From Chloroflexota bacterium (GTDB taxonomy: Bacteria; Chloroflexota; Limnocylindria; Limnocylindrales; CSP1-4): a stretch of DNA of 36,049 nucleotides. Location: positions 15,122 to 51,170 of the forward strand of contig PLOC01000080.1 in the NCBI GenBank assembly GCA_003141955.1, in the 5' to 3' direction. The position numbers and the translations under genes were made by a program. Every line of letters begins with the position of its first letter. The stretch's first letter is position 1. The notes beneath the pieces were generated by a model that was not told where the DNA came from, searched no databases, and saw only the letters and a list, made by a program, of their open reading frames with translations. This document shows, one piece after another, positions 15,626 to 23,987 of this stretch.

Positions 15626-16318
15626 ATGCATCGCCGCCCAAATCCCGTCCATGCGAAGCTGCTCGGCATCGGTTTCGCGGCGATCCTTGTGGCAGGCTGC
15701 GGCTCGGCGGCGACCCCGTCGCCCACGGCCAAACCCACATCTGGCCCCACCGCAACACCGGCACCGACTCAGACTCCGTCGCCTGCACCGACCGGATCGG
15801 CTGTGCCTTCGGTGAGCCCCAGCCCAGCCGCCAGTCTGCCTCTGCCTCACGTCGACGCCGCGCTGGAGGACAAGCTGCCCGACGTCATCGGCGGCGTCCA
15901 GCTCACGAAGCTGAGCTGGACGCTCTCCACCTACATCGCCTCGTTGAAGGGCAGCGGCGACAGCGTCCTGTACACGCCCTGGCTGGTGAACTTCGGCAAG
16001 AACGCGGACGACATAGACATGGCCGTCGCGTCGGACCTGACGGGCACGGAGAACTTCATCATTCAGGCCATCGAGATGCCCGGCGTCGCCGCAGCGTCGC
16101 TCAGCAGCGAGTTCGCCAACGTCGCCGCCAAGCAGGGCTGGCCGACCGGTCAGACATCGATCGGGTCTGAAACGCTCCTGGAGATCGTGGATCCGGCGAC
16201 GACCAAAGCAGGCGGCAATGGCACGGCCTACATCTACGCCCAGGGCGACATCATGTACGTGATCGTTACCGACGACATGAGCCTGGTCGTCGAGGCCCTG
16301 GCCAAGATCTCCTCTTAG
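15626..16318 (+). CDS. Lipoprotein, unknown function
   Basis: A 230-residue secreted lipoprotein. The start at ATG 15626 gives a standard lipoprotein signal: HRRPNPVHAK, hydrophobic core GIGFAAILVAGC with the lipobox Cys. A Pro/Thr/Ser linker (about 28-70) precedes a globular domain of about 155 residues with LPDVIGGVQLTKLSW, SLKGSGDSVLYTPWLVNFGK and a final VIVTDDMSLVVEALAKI. No family is recognised. It is divergent from the surface-protein gene at 13951; the 262 bases between hold a TTGACA at 15421 without a convincing -10 partner. The ribosome site is weak (GGGG). Confidence 0.75.
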   Translation: MHRRPNPVHAKLLGIGFAAILVAGCGSAATPSPTAKPTSGPTATPAPTQTPSPAPTGSAVPSVSPSPAASLPLPHVDAALEDKLPDVIGGVQLTKLSWTLSTYIASLKGSGDSVLYTPWLVNFGKNADDIDMAVASDLTGTENFIIQAIEMPGVAAASLSSEFANVAAKQGWPTGQTSIGSETLLEIVDPATTKAGGNGTAYIYAQGDIMYVIVTDDMSLVVEALAKISS

Positions 16319-16387
16319 CCCGTCGGCGATCGGGCGACCCGGGCGCGGCGCCGGCTCGCCCCGGCAGAGCCTTACAATCGGCCCGAC

Positions 16388-17614
16388 ATGATCCGCCAGC
16401 TCGATCGACCGATTCGCGAGGCCTGGATCGTGGCCGCCCTGCGCACGCCATTCGGGCGTTACGGCGGGGCATTGGCGCCGGTCCGGCCGGACGATCTGGC
16501 CGCCGCGGTGATACGGGCACTGATCGACCGCACCGGGATCGAGCCGGCGGCGATCGAGGACGTGATCCTGGGCTGCGCCAACCAGGCCGGCGAAGACAAT
16601 CGCAACGTCGCTCGAATGGCCCTCCTGCTGGCCGGCCTGCCCGTCGAGGTCGCCGGGATGACCGTCAATCGGCTGTGCGGCAGTGGGCTCCAGGCGGTCA
16701 ATTCGGCTGCTCACGCCATCGCGGTGGGTGACGGCGATGTCTTCATCGCCGGCGGCGTGGAGTCGATGACCCGAGCGCCTCTCGTCATGCTCAAGCCCGA
16801 GGCCGCGTACGAGCGCGGCGCGCGCGAGCTCGTCGACACGACGCTCGGCTGGCGCTTCGTCAATCCGGCCCTGGCGGCGCGGCATCACCCGTACTCGATG
16901 GGCGAGACGGGCGAGAACGTGGCCGAGCAGCTGGGCGTGAGCCGTGAGGAGCAGGACGCGTTCGCCCTGGCGAGTCAGCGCAATGCGGCCGCCGCGATCG
17001 CCGAGGGCCGCTACGACGGGCAGATCGTGCCGGTCACGATTCCGCAGAGGAAGGGCGACCCGATCGTCGTGGATCGGGACGAGCATCCCCGCGAAACCTC
17101 GATGGAGGCACTGGCCAGATTGCGGCCGGCCTTCCGCGAGAGCGGGACCGTCACGGCGGGCAATTCCAGCGGCATCAACGACGGAGCCGCGGCGGCGCTC
17201 GTCGTCGAGGCGGGGCGGGCGCGGGCGCTGGGGCTGGCGCCGATGGCCCGCATCGTGGCCACGGCCGTCGCCGGCGTGGATCCCGCGGTCATGGGCCTGG
17301 GTCCGATCCCGGCCACTCGCAAGGCCCTGGGCCGGGCCGGGATCGGGGTCGCCGACCTCGATCTGGTCGAGCTCAACGAGGCCTTCGCCAGCCAGTCCAT
17401 CGCGTGCGTCCGCGAACTGGGCATCGATCCGGCGAAGGTGAACGTGGACGGCGGGGCGATCGCTCTCGGACATCCCCTGGGCGCGAGCGGCGGGCGACTG
17501 GTGACGACGCTGGTCCACGGCCTGCGGCGGACCGGCGGCAGGTACGGGCTGGCGGCGATGTGCATCGGGGTGGGCCAGGGGATCGCCACGATCGTCGAGC
17601 GGATCGACGAGTAG
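16388..17614 (+). CDS. Thiolase (acetyl-CoA acetyltransferase / 3-oxoacyl-CoA thiolase)
   Basis: A 408-residue cytosolic thiolase. It cleaves 3-oxoacyl-CoA or joins acyl-CoA units. The start is ATG 16388. The acylated Cys97 sits in [28 protein letters not shown] is typical, His362 lies in [14 protein letters not shown] and the base Cys392 lies in MCIGVGQG. All catalytic residues are present and the length is standard. [19 protein letters not shown] and [17 protein letters not shown] are like the PcaF/FadA group (degradative thiolases), but substrate choice cannot be fixed. Only four bases separate it from the ABC transporter ATPase gene, so it may share a transcript with it, an unusual pairing. 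Confidence 0.92.
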   Translation: MIRQLDRPIREAWIVAALRTPFGRYGGALAPVRPDDLAAAVIRALIDRTGIEPAAIEDVILGCANQAGEDNRNVARMALLLAGLPVEVAGMTVNRLCGSGLQAVNSAAHAIAVGDGDVFIAGGVESMTRAPLVMLKPEAAYERGARELVDTTLGWRFVNPALAARHHPYSMGETGENVAEQLGVSREEQDAFALASQRNAAAAIAEGRYDGQIVPVTIPQRKGDPIVVDRDEHPRETSMEALARLRPAFRESGTVTAGNSSGINDGAAAALVVEAGRARALGLAPMARIVATAVAGVDPAVMGLGPIPATRKALGRAGIGVADLDLVELNEAFASQSIACVRELGIDPAKVNVDGGAIALGHPLGASGGRLVTTLVHGLRRTGGRYGLAAMCIGVGQGIATIVERIDE

Positions 17615-17618
17615 TCGC

Positions 17619-18596
17619 GTGGCGGGGTCGAGCACCGGCGATGCGGGGGGCGCGAGCTCGCCGGCACCGGCCATCGAGACGCGCGAGCTGCGCAAGCAGT
17701 TCGGCCGCATCGTCGCCCTGACCGGCCTGACGATGACGGTGCGCAAGGGCGAGGTCTTTGGCTTCCTCGGGCCGAACGGCGCAGGCAAGACGACGGCGGT
17801 CAAGCTGTTGCTCGGGCTGTCGGCGCCGACGGCGGGCGAGGGGCAGGTTCTCGGGGCGCCGCTGGGCGATCTCGCCACGCGGCAACGAATCGGGTATCTC
17901 CCCGAGCTGTTCCGCTACCAGGGCTGGATGACGGCGCGCGAGGTGCTCGCGCTGCACTGCGAGCTGGCCCGCCTGCCACGCTCGAGCTGGCCGGCCGGGA
18001 TCGACGAGGCGCTCGAGCTGGTCGGGCTGGCCGACCGGTCGAACGATCGGGTGGCCACATTCTCGAAGGGGATGCAGCAACGCCTGGGGCTGGGGGTCGC
18101 CCTGCTCGGCCAGCCGGATCTCGTCGTCCTCGATGAGCCCACATCCGCGCTCGACCCGGTCGGGCGGCAGGACGTCCGGGCGATCATCGGTGCGCTGCGT
18201 GCTCGGGGCGCGACGGTGTTCCTCAACTCACACCTGCTCACCGAGGTGGAGCGGGTCTGCGACCGCGTGGCGATCGTCGATCGGGGCCGCGTCGTGGCCG
18301 AGCTGGGCATGGCGGAACTCCTCCGGGAGAGCGGCGTCCGAATCCTCGTGACCGGCCTGCCGGATGCTCGAGCCATCGCCGGCCCCTTTGGCCAGACCCG
18401 CCTCGACGGGGAGTGGCTGGCAGTCGATTCGATCGCGGACGAGGCCGTGCCCGCCCTGGTCGCGCGGCTCGTGGCTCGCGGCGGCGCCGTCCACGCCGTC
18501 GTTCCGGCACGCCACACGTTGGAGGAGCGGTTCCTCTCGCTGCTGGGGACGGCGCCGGACGCGGCGGCGCCTGGAGACGCGGAGCCCCGCCCATGA
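17619..18596 (+). CDS. ABC transporter ATP-binding protein (ABC-2 type exporter)
   Basis: A 325-residue ATPase subunit that powers the permease encoded next. It starts at GTG 17619, four bases after the thiolase stop. Walker [10 protein letters not shown] is at 51-59, the signature [12 protein letters not shown] begins at 148, and Walker [14 protein letters not shown] begins at 168. The switch His follows in [14 protein letters not shown]-terminal domain of about 90 residues resembles the extra domain of drug or antibiotic exporter ATPases (CcmA/DrrA/NatA type). The export substrate is unknown. The stop overlaps the permease ATG (ATGA), so the two are translationally coupled. Confidence 0.93.
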   Translation: MAGSSTGDAGGASSPAPAIETRELRKQFGRIVALTGLTMTVRKGEVFGFLGPNGAGKTTAVKLLLGLSAPTAGEGQVLGAPLGDLATRQRIGYLPELFRYQGWMTAREVLALHCELARLPRSSWPAGIDEALELVGLADRSNDRVATFSKGMQQRLGLGVALLGQPDLVVLDEPTSALDPVGRQDVRAIIGALRARGATVFLNSHLLTEVERVCDRVAIVDRGRVVAELGMAELLRESGVRILVTGLPDARAIAGPFGQTRLDGEWLAVDSIADEAVPALVARLVARGGAVHAVVPARHTLEERFLSLLGTAPDAAAPGDAEPRP

Positions 18597-19450
18597 ACCG
18601 AGGCGCGATCCTCGTCATCGCCCGCCTGACCCTGCGCGAGGCTTTCCGTCGCCGCCTCCTGTGGGCGCTGGTCGGACTGACGTTTCTGCTCGTGGCCGTG
18701 ACCGGCTGGCTGTTAGGGAAGGCCGCCGAGCTGAATCCCCTCCAGGGCGGAGAGCAGCAGCTCATCCTGTCGCAGCTGCTGGTGATGATCGCCTTCATGT
18801 TCAGCTTCGTGCTGACGATGACGGCGGCCTTCGCGGCGTCGCCGGCGATCGGGCTGGAGATCGAAAACGGGTTGCTCCTGGCGGTGCTGGCGCGGCCGGT
18901 TCGGCGTGCGGACGTGCTGCTGGGCCGCTGGCTCGGCCTTGCGCTGGTGGTAGTCGGGTACGCGCTGGCCGCGGGCTACCTGGAGCTCGCCGTCGCACGG
19001 CTGATGACCGGCTACGTACCCGTCGACCCGATGGTCGCGCCCCTATACCTGGCCGGGGAGTCGCTCATCTTGCTGACGCTTGCCCTCGTCTTCAGCACGC
19101 GCATCGCGCCGGTGGCGTCCGGTTCGATCGCGGTCGTGGGGTTCGGGCTGGCGTGGATGGGCGGCATCGCCGGCGGCATCGGGGATTACCTGAACAACGA
19201 CTCGCTGCGGAACGCCGGCACGATCGCCCATCTCATCCTGCCGAGCGACACTCTGTGGCGGGGGGCGATGTTCGCGCTCGAACCGCCGTCGGACGTTCTT
19301 GCCGCCGCGGGGTCGCAGGCCCGTATCTTCACGGTGAGCCCATTCTTCGCCGGCACGCCGCCGCCGCTGCCGTGGCTGGCCTGGTGTGCGGTCTGGGTCG
19401 TGGCCACGCTGGCGATCGGCGTCCTGCTGCTCCGCCGCCGCGAGTTGTAG
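18593..19450 (+). CDS. ABC-2 type transporter permease
   Basis: A 285-residue membrane subunit starting at ATG 18593, overlapping the ATPase gene by four bases. It opens with [28 protein letters not shown] (given in part), the coupling-helix type start of NosY/YhaP-like ABC-2 permeases. Six hydrophobic helices follow, with ENGLLLAVLARPVRRADVLLGRW in the first large cytoplasmic loop, which is a family hallmark. It forms the membrane path of the exporter with the protein at 17619. The substrate is not evident; wall or lipid components and drugs are possible. Confidence 0.88.
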   Translation: MNRGAILVIARLTLREAFRRRLLWALVGLTFLLVAVTGWLLGKAAELNPLQGGEQQLILSQLLVMIAFMFSFVLTMTAAFAASPAIGLEIENGLLLAVLARPVRRADVLLGRWLGLALVVVGYALAAGYLELAVARLMTGYVPVDPMVAPLYLAGESLILLTLALVFSTRIAPVASGSIAVVGFGLAWMGGIAGGIGDYLNNDSLRNAGTIAHLILPSDTLWRGAMFALEPPSDVLAAAGSQARIFTVSPFFAGTPPPLPWLAWCAVWVVATLAIGVLLLRRREL

Positions 19451-19521
19451 GCGCTCTCGGCCGAGCTGCGGCCCCCAGTGGGCCAGCGCAGGCAGGCGAT
19501 CGTTTGCGGTAGGCTTACGGT

Positions 19522-20364
19522 GTGACAGAGAAGAGGCCGGAGCCGGCCACCGCACCGACCGACCTGGCCCAGGGGGCCCCCGCACGGACGCCCGCGCAGA
19601 GCGCCGACCCCACGCGCGCGAAGCGCATCGTGGTCGTCATGCCCGCTTACAACGCCGCCAAGACGCTCGAACGGACCTATCACGACATTCCTCACGCGAT
19701 CATCGACAAGATCATCCTCGTCGACGATGTGTCCAAGGACGACACCGTCGCCGTCGCTCGCCAGCTCGGCCTGGACGTGATCATCCACCGCCAGAACCTC
19801 GGTTACGGCGGCAACCAGAAGACCTGCTACGACGCCGCTCTCGAGGCCGGCGCCGATGCCGTGGTGATGCTCCACCCGGATTACCAGTACGACGCCACGC
19901 GCATCCCGGCGCTGGTCGGGCCGATCCTCGACGGAGAGAAGGACCTGATGCTGGGCAGCCGCTTTCTGGGCGACCCGCTGGCCGGCGGCATGCCGCGCTG
20001 GAAGTACGTCAGCAACCGCTTCCTGACCATCATGGAGAACCGTGCTTTCGGCCTCCACCTGTCGGAGTACCACACCGGCTTCCGCGCCTACAGCCGCGAC
20101 CTGCTCGAGTCGATCCCCTACCGGCTCAACAGCGACGACTTCGTCTTCGACCAGGAGCTGGTGGCGCAGGCGGTCGCCTGCCACATGCGGGTCGGCGAGA
20201 TCGCGGTGCCCACGCGCTACTTCGAGGAAGCCAGCTCGGTCGGCTTCCGGCGCAGCGTTGTATACGGGCTCTCGACCATGAAGGTCGTTCTGCGCTTCAT
20301 GCTGCACCGGCTGCGGTTGCGCCGCAGCCGCAAGCTCGCCGATCGAAGCCAGCCCACCCGGTGA
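19522..20364 (+). CDS. Glycosyltransferase family 2 (polyprenyl-phosphate sugar synthase-like)
   Basis: A 280-residue cytosolic GT-A enzyme from GTG 19522. After a disordered Pro/Ala start (about 35 residues) come IVVVMPAYNAAKTLERTY, LVDDVSKDDTVAVA and HRQNLGYGGNQKTCYDAAL. Next come the metal-site region MLHPDYQYDATRIP and GSRFLGDPLAGGMPRWKYVSNRF. These match the dolichol/undecaprenyl-phosphate glucose or mannose synthase group. No C-terminal membrane helices are seen, but the tail is very basic (RLRLRRSRK), which would hold it at the membrane face. Followed closely by a flippase-like membrane gene, it probably supplies lipid-linked sugar for surface glycosylation, perhaps also for the GT87 enzyme at 9928. 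Confidence 0.88.
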   Translation: MTEKRPEPATAPTDLAQGAPARTPAQSADPTRAKRIVVVMPAYNAAKTLERTYHDIPHAIIDKIILVDDVSKDDTVAVARQLGLDVIIHRQNLGYGGNQKTCYDAALEAGADAVVMLHPDYQYDATRIPALVGPILDGEKDLMLGSRFLGDPLAGGMPRWKYVSNRFLTIMENRAFGLHLSEYHTGFRAYSRDLLESIPYRLNSDDFVFDQELVAQAVACHMRVGEIAVPTRYFEEASSVGFRRSVVYGLSTMKVVLRFMLHRLRLRRSRKLADRSQPTR

Positions 20365-20428
20365 GCGGCGCCCGAACCGTCCGACCCAACGGACGCGTGT
20401 GTTCCTCGCGACCGGGCGGCCGCGCGTG

Positions 20429-21412
20429 ATGCGGCGGCTGACGGGTCGCCTCGGCCGAGGTGCCATCGGCGTTCTCATCTCGGTGGCCTGCGTCTACCTG
20501 GTGGTGCGCGGCGTCGACCTTGGGAAGACGGCCGACCTGCTGGGCAGCGCCCGACCCACCTGGCTGGCACTGGCCGTCGCTGCCGTGGCCGGCGATCTGG
20601 TCTTCCGGGCGCTGCGCTGGCAGATCCTGATGCGGCCGATCCACCGGGTGCCCCTCCGCCGGCTGAGCGCCTACATGCTCGTCGGGTACCTCGCCAACAA
20701 CGTCCTGCCGGCCCGTCTGGGCGAGCTGGTGCGCAGCCACTACCTGGGCGACCGCGAGGGCATCAGCCGCAGCGCGACGCTCGGTACCGTGGTGGTGGAG
20801 AGGGTCGTCGACACCGTGGTGCTCGTCGCCATCGGCGCCCTCGCCATCCTGGTCCTCAACGTCCGCGGCGTGGTCGTGAGCGCGATACTCGTCGGCGTGG
20901 CGATCTCGGGGCTGCTGTGCGTCGCGCTGGCGGTCGCGCTGGCGGCCCACCGGCTGCCCGGGGCGGCCAGGGCGGCCGCGTTCCTCGGACGCTGGCCGCG
21001 GTTCGTGGGCGTGGCCACGCGGCTCCGCGACGGCCTGCGCGTGGCGGCCATCCCCCGAACAGTCGCCGCGGCCGTGATCCTGAGCGTCGCCGCCTGGAGC
21101 TGCACGGTCGTGGCGGTCCTGGCCGTCGGCCAGGCGCTCGGCATCCAGCTGACTGTCGGTGAGGGCGCGCTGCTGGCCGCAGGCACGAACCTGGCTACGG
21201 CGATCCCGTCCGGGCCCGGCTACCTCGGCACCTTCGAGTACGCGGGCCAGACCATCGCCCTGGCATTCGGGCTGGGCGCGTCGGAGGGCCTCGCGCTGGC
21301 CCTCCTGATCCACGTGCTCACGCTGGCGGTCAGCTCGCTCGGCGGTGCGGTCGCCCTCGTCCGCCTGGGCTGGTCGCCCAGCCGGCGCCCTGCCGCCGCT
21401 ACAGGAGCCTGA
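20429..21412 (+). CDS. Lysylphosphatidylglycerol-synthase-like transmembrane protein (UPF0104/AglD type)
   Basis: A 327-residue polytopic membrane protein with about eight helices. Family marks are FRALRWQILMRPI, AYMLVGYLANNVLPARLGELVRSHYLG (shown in part), ERVVDTVVLVAIG and PSGPGYLGTFEY. This domain is found in flippase/synthase parts of MprF and in archaeal AglD, often beside GT2 enzymes of polyprenyl-sugar pathways, as here. A flippase or scaffold role is inference. Start choice is uncertain: ATG 20429 is used; a GTG at 20399 is in frame. Neither has a clear ribosome site. Confidence 0.85.
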   Translation: MRRLTGRLGRGAIGVLISVACVYLVVRGVDLGKTADLLGSARPTWLALAVAAVAGDLVFRALRWQILMRPIHRVPLRRLSAYMLVGYLANNVLPARLGELVRSHYLGDREGISRSATLGTVVVERVVDTVVLVAIGALAILVLNVRGVVVSAILVGVAISGLLCVALAVALAAHRLPGAARAAAFLGRWPRFVGVATRLRDGLRVAAIPRTVAAAVILSVAAWSCTVVAVLAVGQALGIQLTVGEGALLAAGTNLATAIPSGPGYLGTFEYAGQTIALAFGLGASEGLALALLIHVLTLAVSSLGGAVALVRLGWSPSRRPAAATGA

Positions 21413-21507
21413 CCCCGGCAGGAGCTCGAGCAGTTCCGCGCGACCCGGCTGCCGATGTGCAAGAGGGGCGAGACGACAGCGCTCCGGAGGGCTATGGTGG
21501 CGTCGCA

Positions 21508-22236
21508 ATGACGATGGATCAACGCTCCAACCTCGGCGACGACAGCCGCTGGCTCGAGCAGGCCGGCCGCCGCCTCGCCAACCTCGGCTTCGAGCTCGTC
21601 GAGCCGGATCGAGCCGCCGGCAACGACACCAGCCATCTGCTGGCGGCCATCCGACCGGCAGCGACGCTGCGGCATTTCGATCCCGAAACGATCGATTGCT
21701 GGACCTGCGAGGCGGGGCGCGGGAAGGCGGCCAGGCTCGAGCGCGAGACGCACTACCCGATCTCGTCGGACTACTCGTGGGGCCTTATCTCACTCACCGA
21801 CCGGCTGGGTGTCACCAACCAGTTCCTGAGCTTCGGGGGTGCGCTGCGAGCCCAGATGACGCCCGATGCGACGGTCCTGGTGGACTTCAGCTCGCACGCG
21901 CCGATCCTGCGCGGGAGCGGCCACAGCCAGAGCGTGGATCCGCTGGCGGCCGAGGTCGGCGCTTTCTTCGCCCGGATCAAGGTGCCAATCGATTTCGTGC
22001 CCGGTGCTGAGGCGCTCGTGGCGAAGGCGTCGCCGCTCACGCTCTACTGCGCCTTCATCCAGCACGTTCGGGAGAAGCTGGGGCAGGCCCGCGGTCTGCG
22101 CGAAGCCAACCGCTGGCTGGCCGACTGGAGCACGCGCGAGGCAGGTCGCATGGAGGCTTCCGCGACCGAGCACTGGCAGGCCGCCGCGGAGTTGCGCCGG
22201 CAGCTCGGCGCGATCGAGGCCATCGCCCGGGGATAG
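21508..22236 (+). CDS. Hypothetical soluble protein, unknown function
   Basis: A 242-residue cytosolic protein with no recognised family. ATG 21508 is used because GGTGG lies seven bases upstream; an in-frame TTG lies at 21457. Visible features are RRLANLGFELVEPDRAAGN near the start, DCWTCEAGRGKAARLERE in the middle (two Cys, not a full zinc site) and FCAF-like helix YCAFIQHVREKLGQA. A charged C-terminal helix with coiled-coil tendency follows (about 195-240). It follows the flippase-like gene by 95 bases on the same strand and ends before a two-way terminator. Confidence 0.65.
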   Translation: MTMDQRSNLGDDSRWLEQAGRRLANLGFELVEPDRAAGNDTSHLLAAIRPAATLRHFDPETIDCWTCEAGRGKAARLERETHYPISSDYSWGLISLTDRLGVTNQFLSFGGALRAQMTPDATVLVDFSSHAPILRGSGHSQSVDPLAAEVGAFFARIKVPIDFVPGAEALVAKASPLTLYCAFIQHVREKLGQARGLREANRWLADWSTREAGRMEASATEHWQAAAELRRQLGAIEAIARG

Positions 22237-22260
22237 CCGCCCGGCCACCGCCAGACAGTG

Positions 22261-22286
22261 CGACGGCGCCCTTGCGGGCGCCGTCG
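22261..22286. terminator. Bidirectional terminator between convergent genes
   Basis: A perfect 11-bp stem (22261-22271 with 22276-22286) with a TTGC loop, between the stop at 22236 (plus) and the stop at 22331 (minus). A weak T-run (GTTTC) follows on the plus strand. Confidence 0.7.
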
Positions 22287-22330
22287 ATGCGTTTCTGCGA
22301 ATGACTCCGCGCTGCCGCGGAGTCGCGACG

Positions 22331-23269
22331 TCAGGAGGGGCTGGCCGTGGGCGCCGTGGTGGCCGTCGGGGCGGCCGATGCGGAGGCGGCGGCCGAACCG
22401 GAGGCGGCTGCCGACCCAGACGGGCTCGGCGAGGGGTTGAGGGCCGCGTCGATGGCGGCGGAGACCGTGGCGTAGGTGTAGTCGGACGTCAGCGTGTTGT
22501 TGACGTAGATCGCCGGCGTGCCCGTGGCATCGGACGGCGCCGCAGTCTGCTCCGCCGCCACCTCGGCCAGGTGCGTCCCGTTTCTGACGCACGGTTCGAA
22601 CGTGGTCATGTTCAGACCGGCGTCCTTGCCGATCAGAACCAGCCGATCCAGCGTGAAGGCGCCGGCAGCCTCGCGCGGCGACTGGTTGGTAAACAGCCAG
22701 TCATGGAAGGGCCAGAACTGGCCCTGGTCGTTGGCGCACAGCGCCGCGTTGGCCGCGTCGCGAGACTCGGTGCTGGGTGGCGTCGAATGCGAATCGATGG
22801 TCAGAAGATCGTGGAAAACTAGCTTGGCCTTGCCGGTCTTGATGTAATTGGTCACGAGCTGCGGCTCAACGGTCGTCGTGAAGTCGAAGCAAGCCGTGCA
22901 CCGGAAGTCCTCATACGCATCGATGGTGACTTTGGCGTCGGCCGAGCCGAGCGTCCGCCCGTCGGAGGGAAGGCCGCTGGGCGTTACGACGAACGGAGGA
23001 ATCGGGCTCCCCTCGGGGGAAACCGTCGCCGACTGGCTGGTGAGCAGGTACGCGCCGCCGATGACGACCGCGCCGATCACGACCGCGATGGCGGTCCAGA
23101 TCATGAGCGTGCGGAATCCGGTGCCGGAGGATCCGGACGTGCCGGCACGCGCCAGCGCCCGGTTGGTCTCGCGATTGGCCAGGCGCTGCTGTCGGGCCGA
23201 GCGCCGGCTCGTAGGTGGGGCGCTCTTCCCGGTGGGGTTGGGTCGACCGTTCGGATGGCTTTGAGTCAT
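22331..23269 (-). CDS. Membrane-anchored DsbA-like thiol oxidoreductase
   Basis: A 312-residue protein that would form or shuffle disulfides outside the membrane. A basic cytoplasmic head (1-52) is followed by one span (about 53-77) and a thioredoxin-fold domain with inserted helices of the Thioredoxin_4/BdbD type. The active site is Cys124-x-x-Cys127 in YEDFRCTACFDF, followed by EPQLVTNYIKTGKAKLVFHD. The cis-Pro loop is GTPAIYVNN. A Ser/Ala/Pro-rich tail of about 35 residues ends it. The gene lies 39 bases after the VKOR gene on the same strand. VKOR proteins reoxidise such partners, so the two should work as one pathway. Confidence 0.9.
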   Translation of the reverse strand: MTQSHPNGRPNPTGKSAPPTSRRSARQQRLANRETNRALARAGTSGSSGTGFRTLMIWTAIAVVIGAVVIGGAYLLTSQSATVSPEGSPIPPFVVTPSGLPSDGRTLGSADAKVTIDAYEDFRCTACFDFTTTVEPQLVTNYIKTGKAKLVFHDLLTIDSHSTPPSTESRDAANAALCANDQGQFWPFHDWLFTNQSPREAAGAFTLDRLVLIGKDAGLNMTTFEPCVRNGTHLAEVAAEQTAAPSDATGTPAIYVNNTLTSDYTYATVSAAIDAALNPSPSPSGSAAASGSAAASASAAPTATTAPTASPS

Positions 23270-23308
23270 CGAGGTATTCCCTCTTTCGAAATGGTGGAAG
23301 ACTGCTCG

Positions 23309-23830
23309 TCAGGCCAGCTCTTCCGCCGAAACCGCCCCGGGCTTCGGCGTGCGGAGGTAGACCCACAGGGCGATCAGGAAACGAAGGATGAGCGAGATCC
23401 CGTACGACTCGCACCAGATGCAAACGGCGCCGATGAGGAAGATCTGGGCGAACTGGAACCAGCCCTCGAACAGGACGCCGACGAGTGACAAGCCGTAGTG
23501 CGCCAGCAGGATCCGGTAGTTGTTGGTGCGCCACCAGTAGATGGCCAGGCAGAAGAGCGTGATCGAGAGAAACACGCCGTAGACGGCGACCGGGACGTGG
23601 AAGAAGGGGCGCGAGTACGGGCTGTTCGCGACCGTCTGGCAACCGCCCAGGACCGTGCCCCTCGGACACACCAACTGGCCGCCGGTGAGCTCTTCGTACG
23701 AGAGGTACGAGGCGATCCCCAACCCGATCAAGTCCAGCGTGGCCAGAACCAGGCCCGGATGGATGTGCCGAATTTGGCGCCAGAGGCCGGCGAGCCCGGA
23801 GGGTTGGTTCGCCCGTGTCGTGTCCGTCAT
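23309..23830 (-). CDS. Vitamin K epoxide reductase (VKOR) family protein
   Basis: A 173-residue membrane enzyme with four to five helices that passes electrons from an exported thiol oxidase to quinone. The start is ATG 23830, directly behind AGGAG. The loop pair Cys55/Cys64 (LVCPRGTVLGGCQTV) and the quinone-site pair Cys137-x-x-Cys140 (AVCIWCESYG) are present. SPYSRPFFHVPVAVYGV matches the conserved Ser and helix-3 start of bacterial VKORs. There is no fused thioredoxin domain; its partner is the DsbA-like protein encoded next (22331), which supports a two-protein DsbA/VKOR system instead of DsbB. Confidence 0.93.
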   Translation of the reverse strand: MTDTTRANQPSGLAGLWRQIRHIHPGLVLATLDLIGLGIASYLSYEELTGGQLVCPRGTVLGGCQTVANSPYSRPFFHVPVAVYGVFLSITLFCLAIYWWRTNNYRILLAHYGLSLVGVLFEGWFQFAQIFLIGAVCIWCESYGISLILRFLIALWVYLRTPKPGAVSAEELA

Positions 23831-23987
23831 GCTCCTGCCTTCGAATTGCGCGTCTGGCGTCGCCGCCAGCCCCGGCGTTCGCATATGGTACCCGACTCGC
23901 GCTCGAACCTGCCCCGAACCGGCTCGATGGGGCCGGTCGCCCGGCCCCGCAGCGAAGCCGCCGAGCCGCGTCGCCGAGCCGCCGCGA

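Noticed and set aside
15452-17878. 808-codon open frame on the minus strand over the thiolase
   Set aside because: The thiolase on the plus strand has every catalytic residue; the reverse frame has no recognisable domain.
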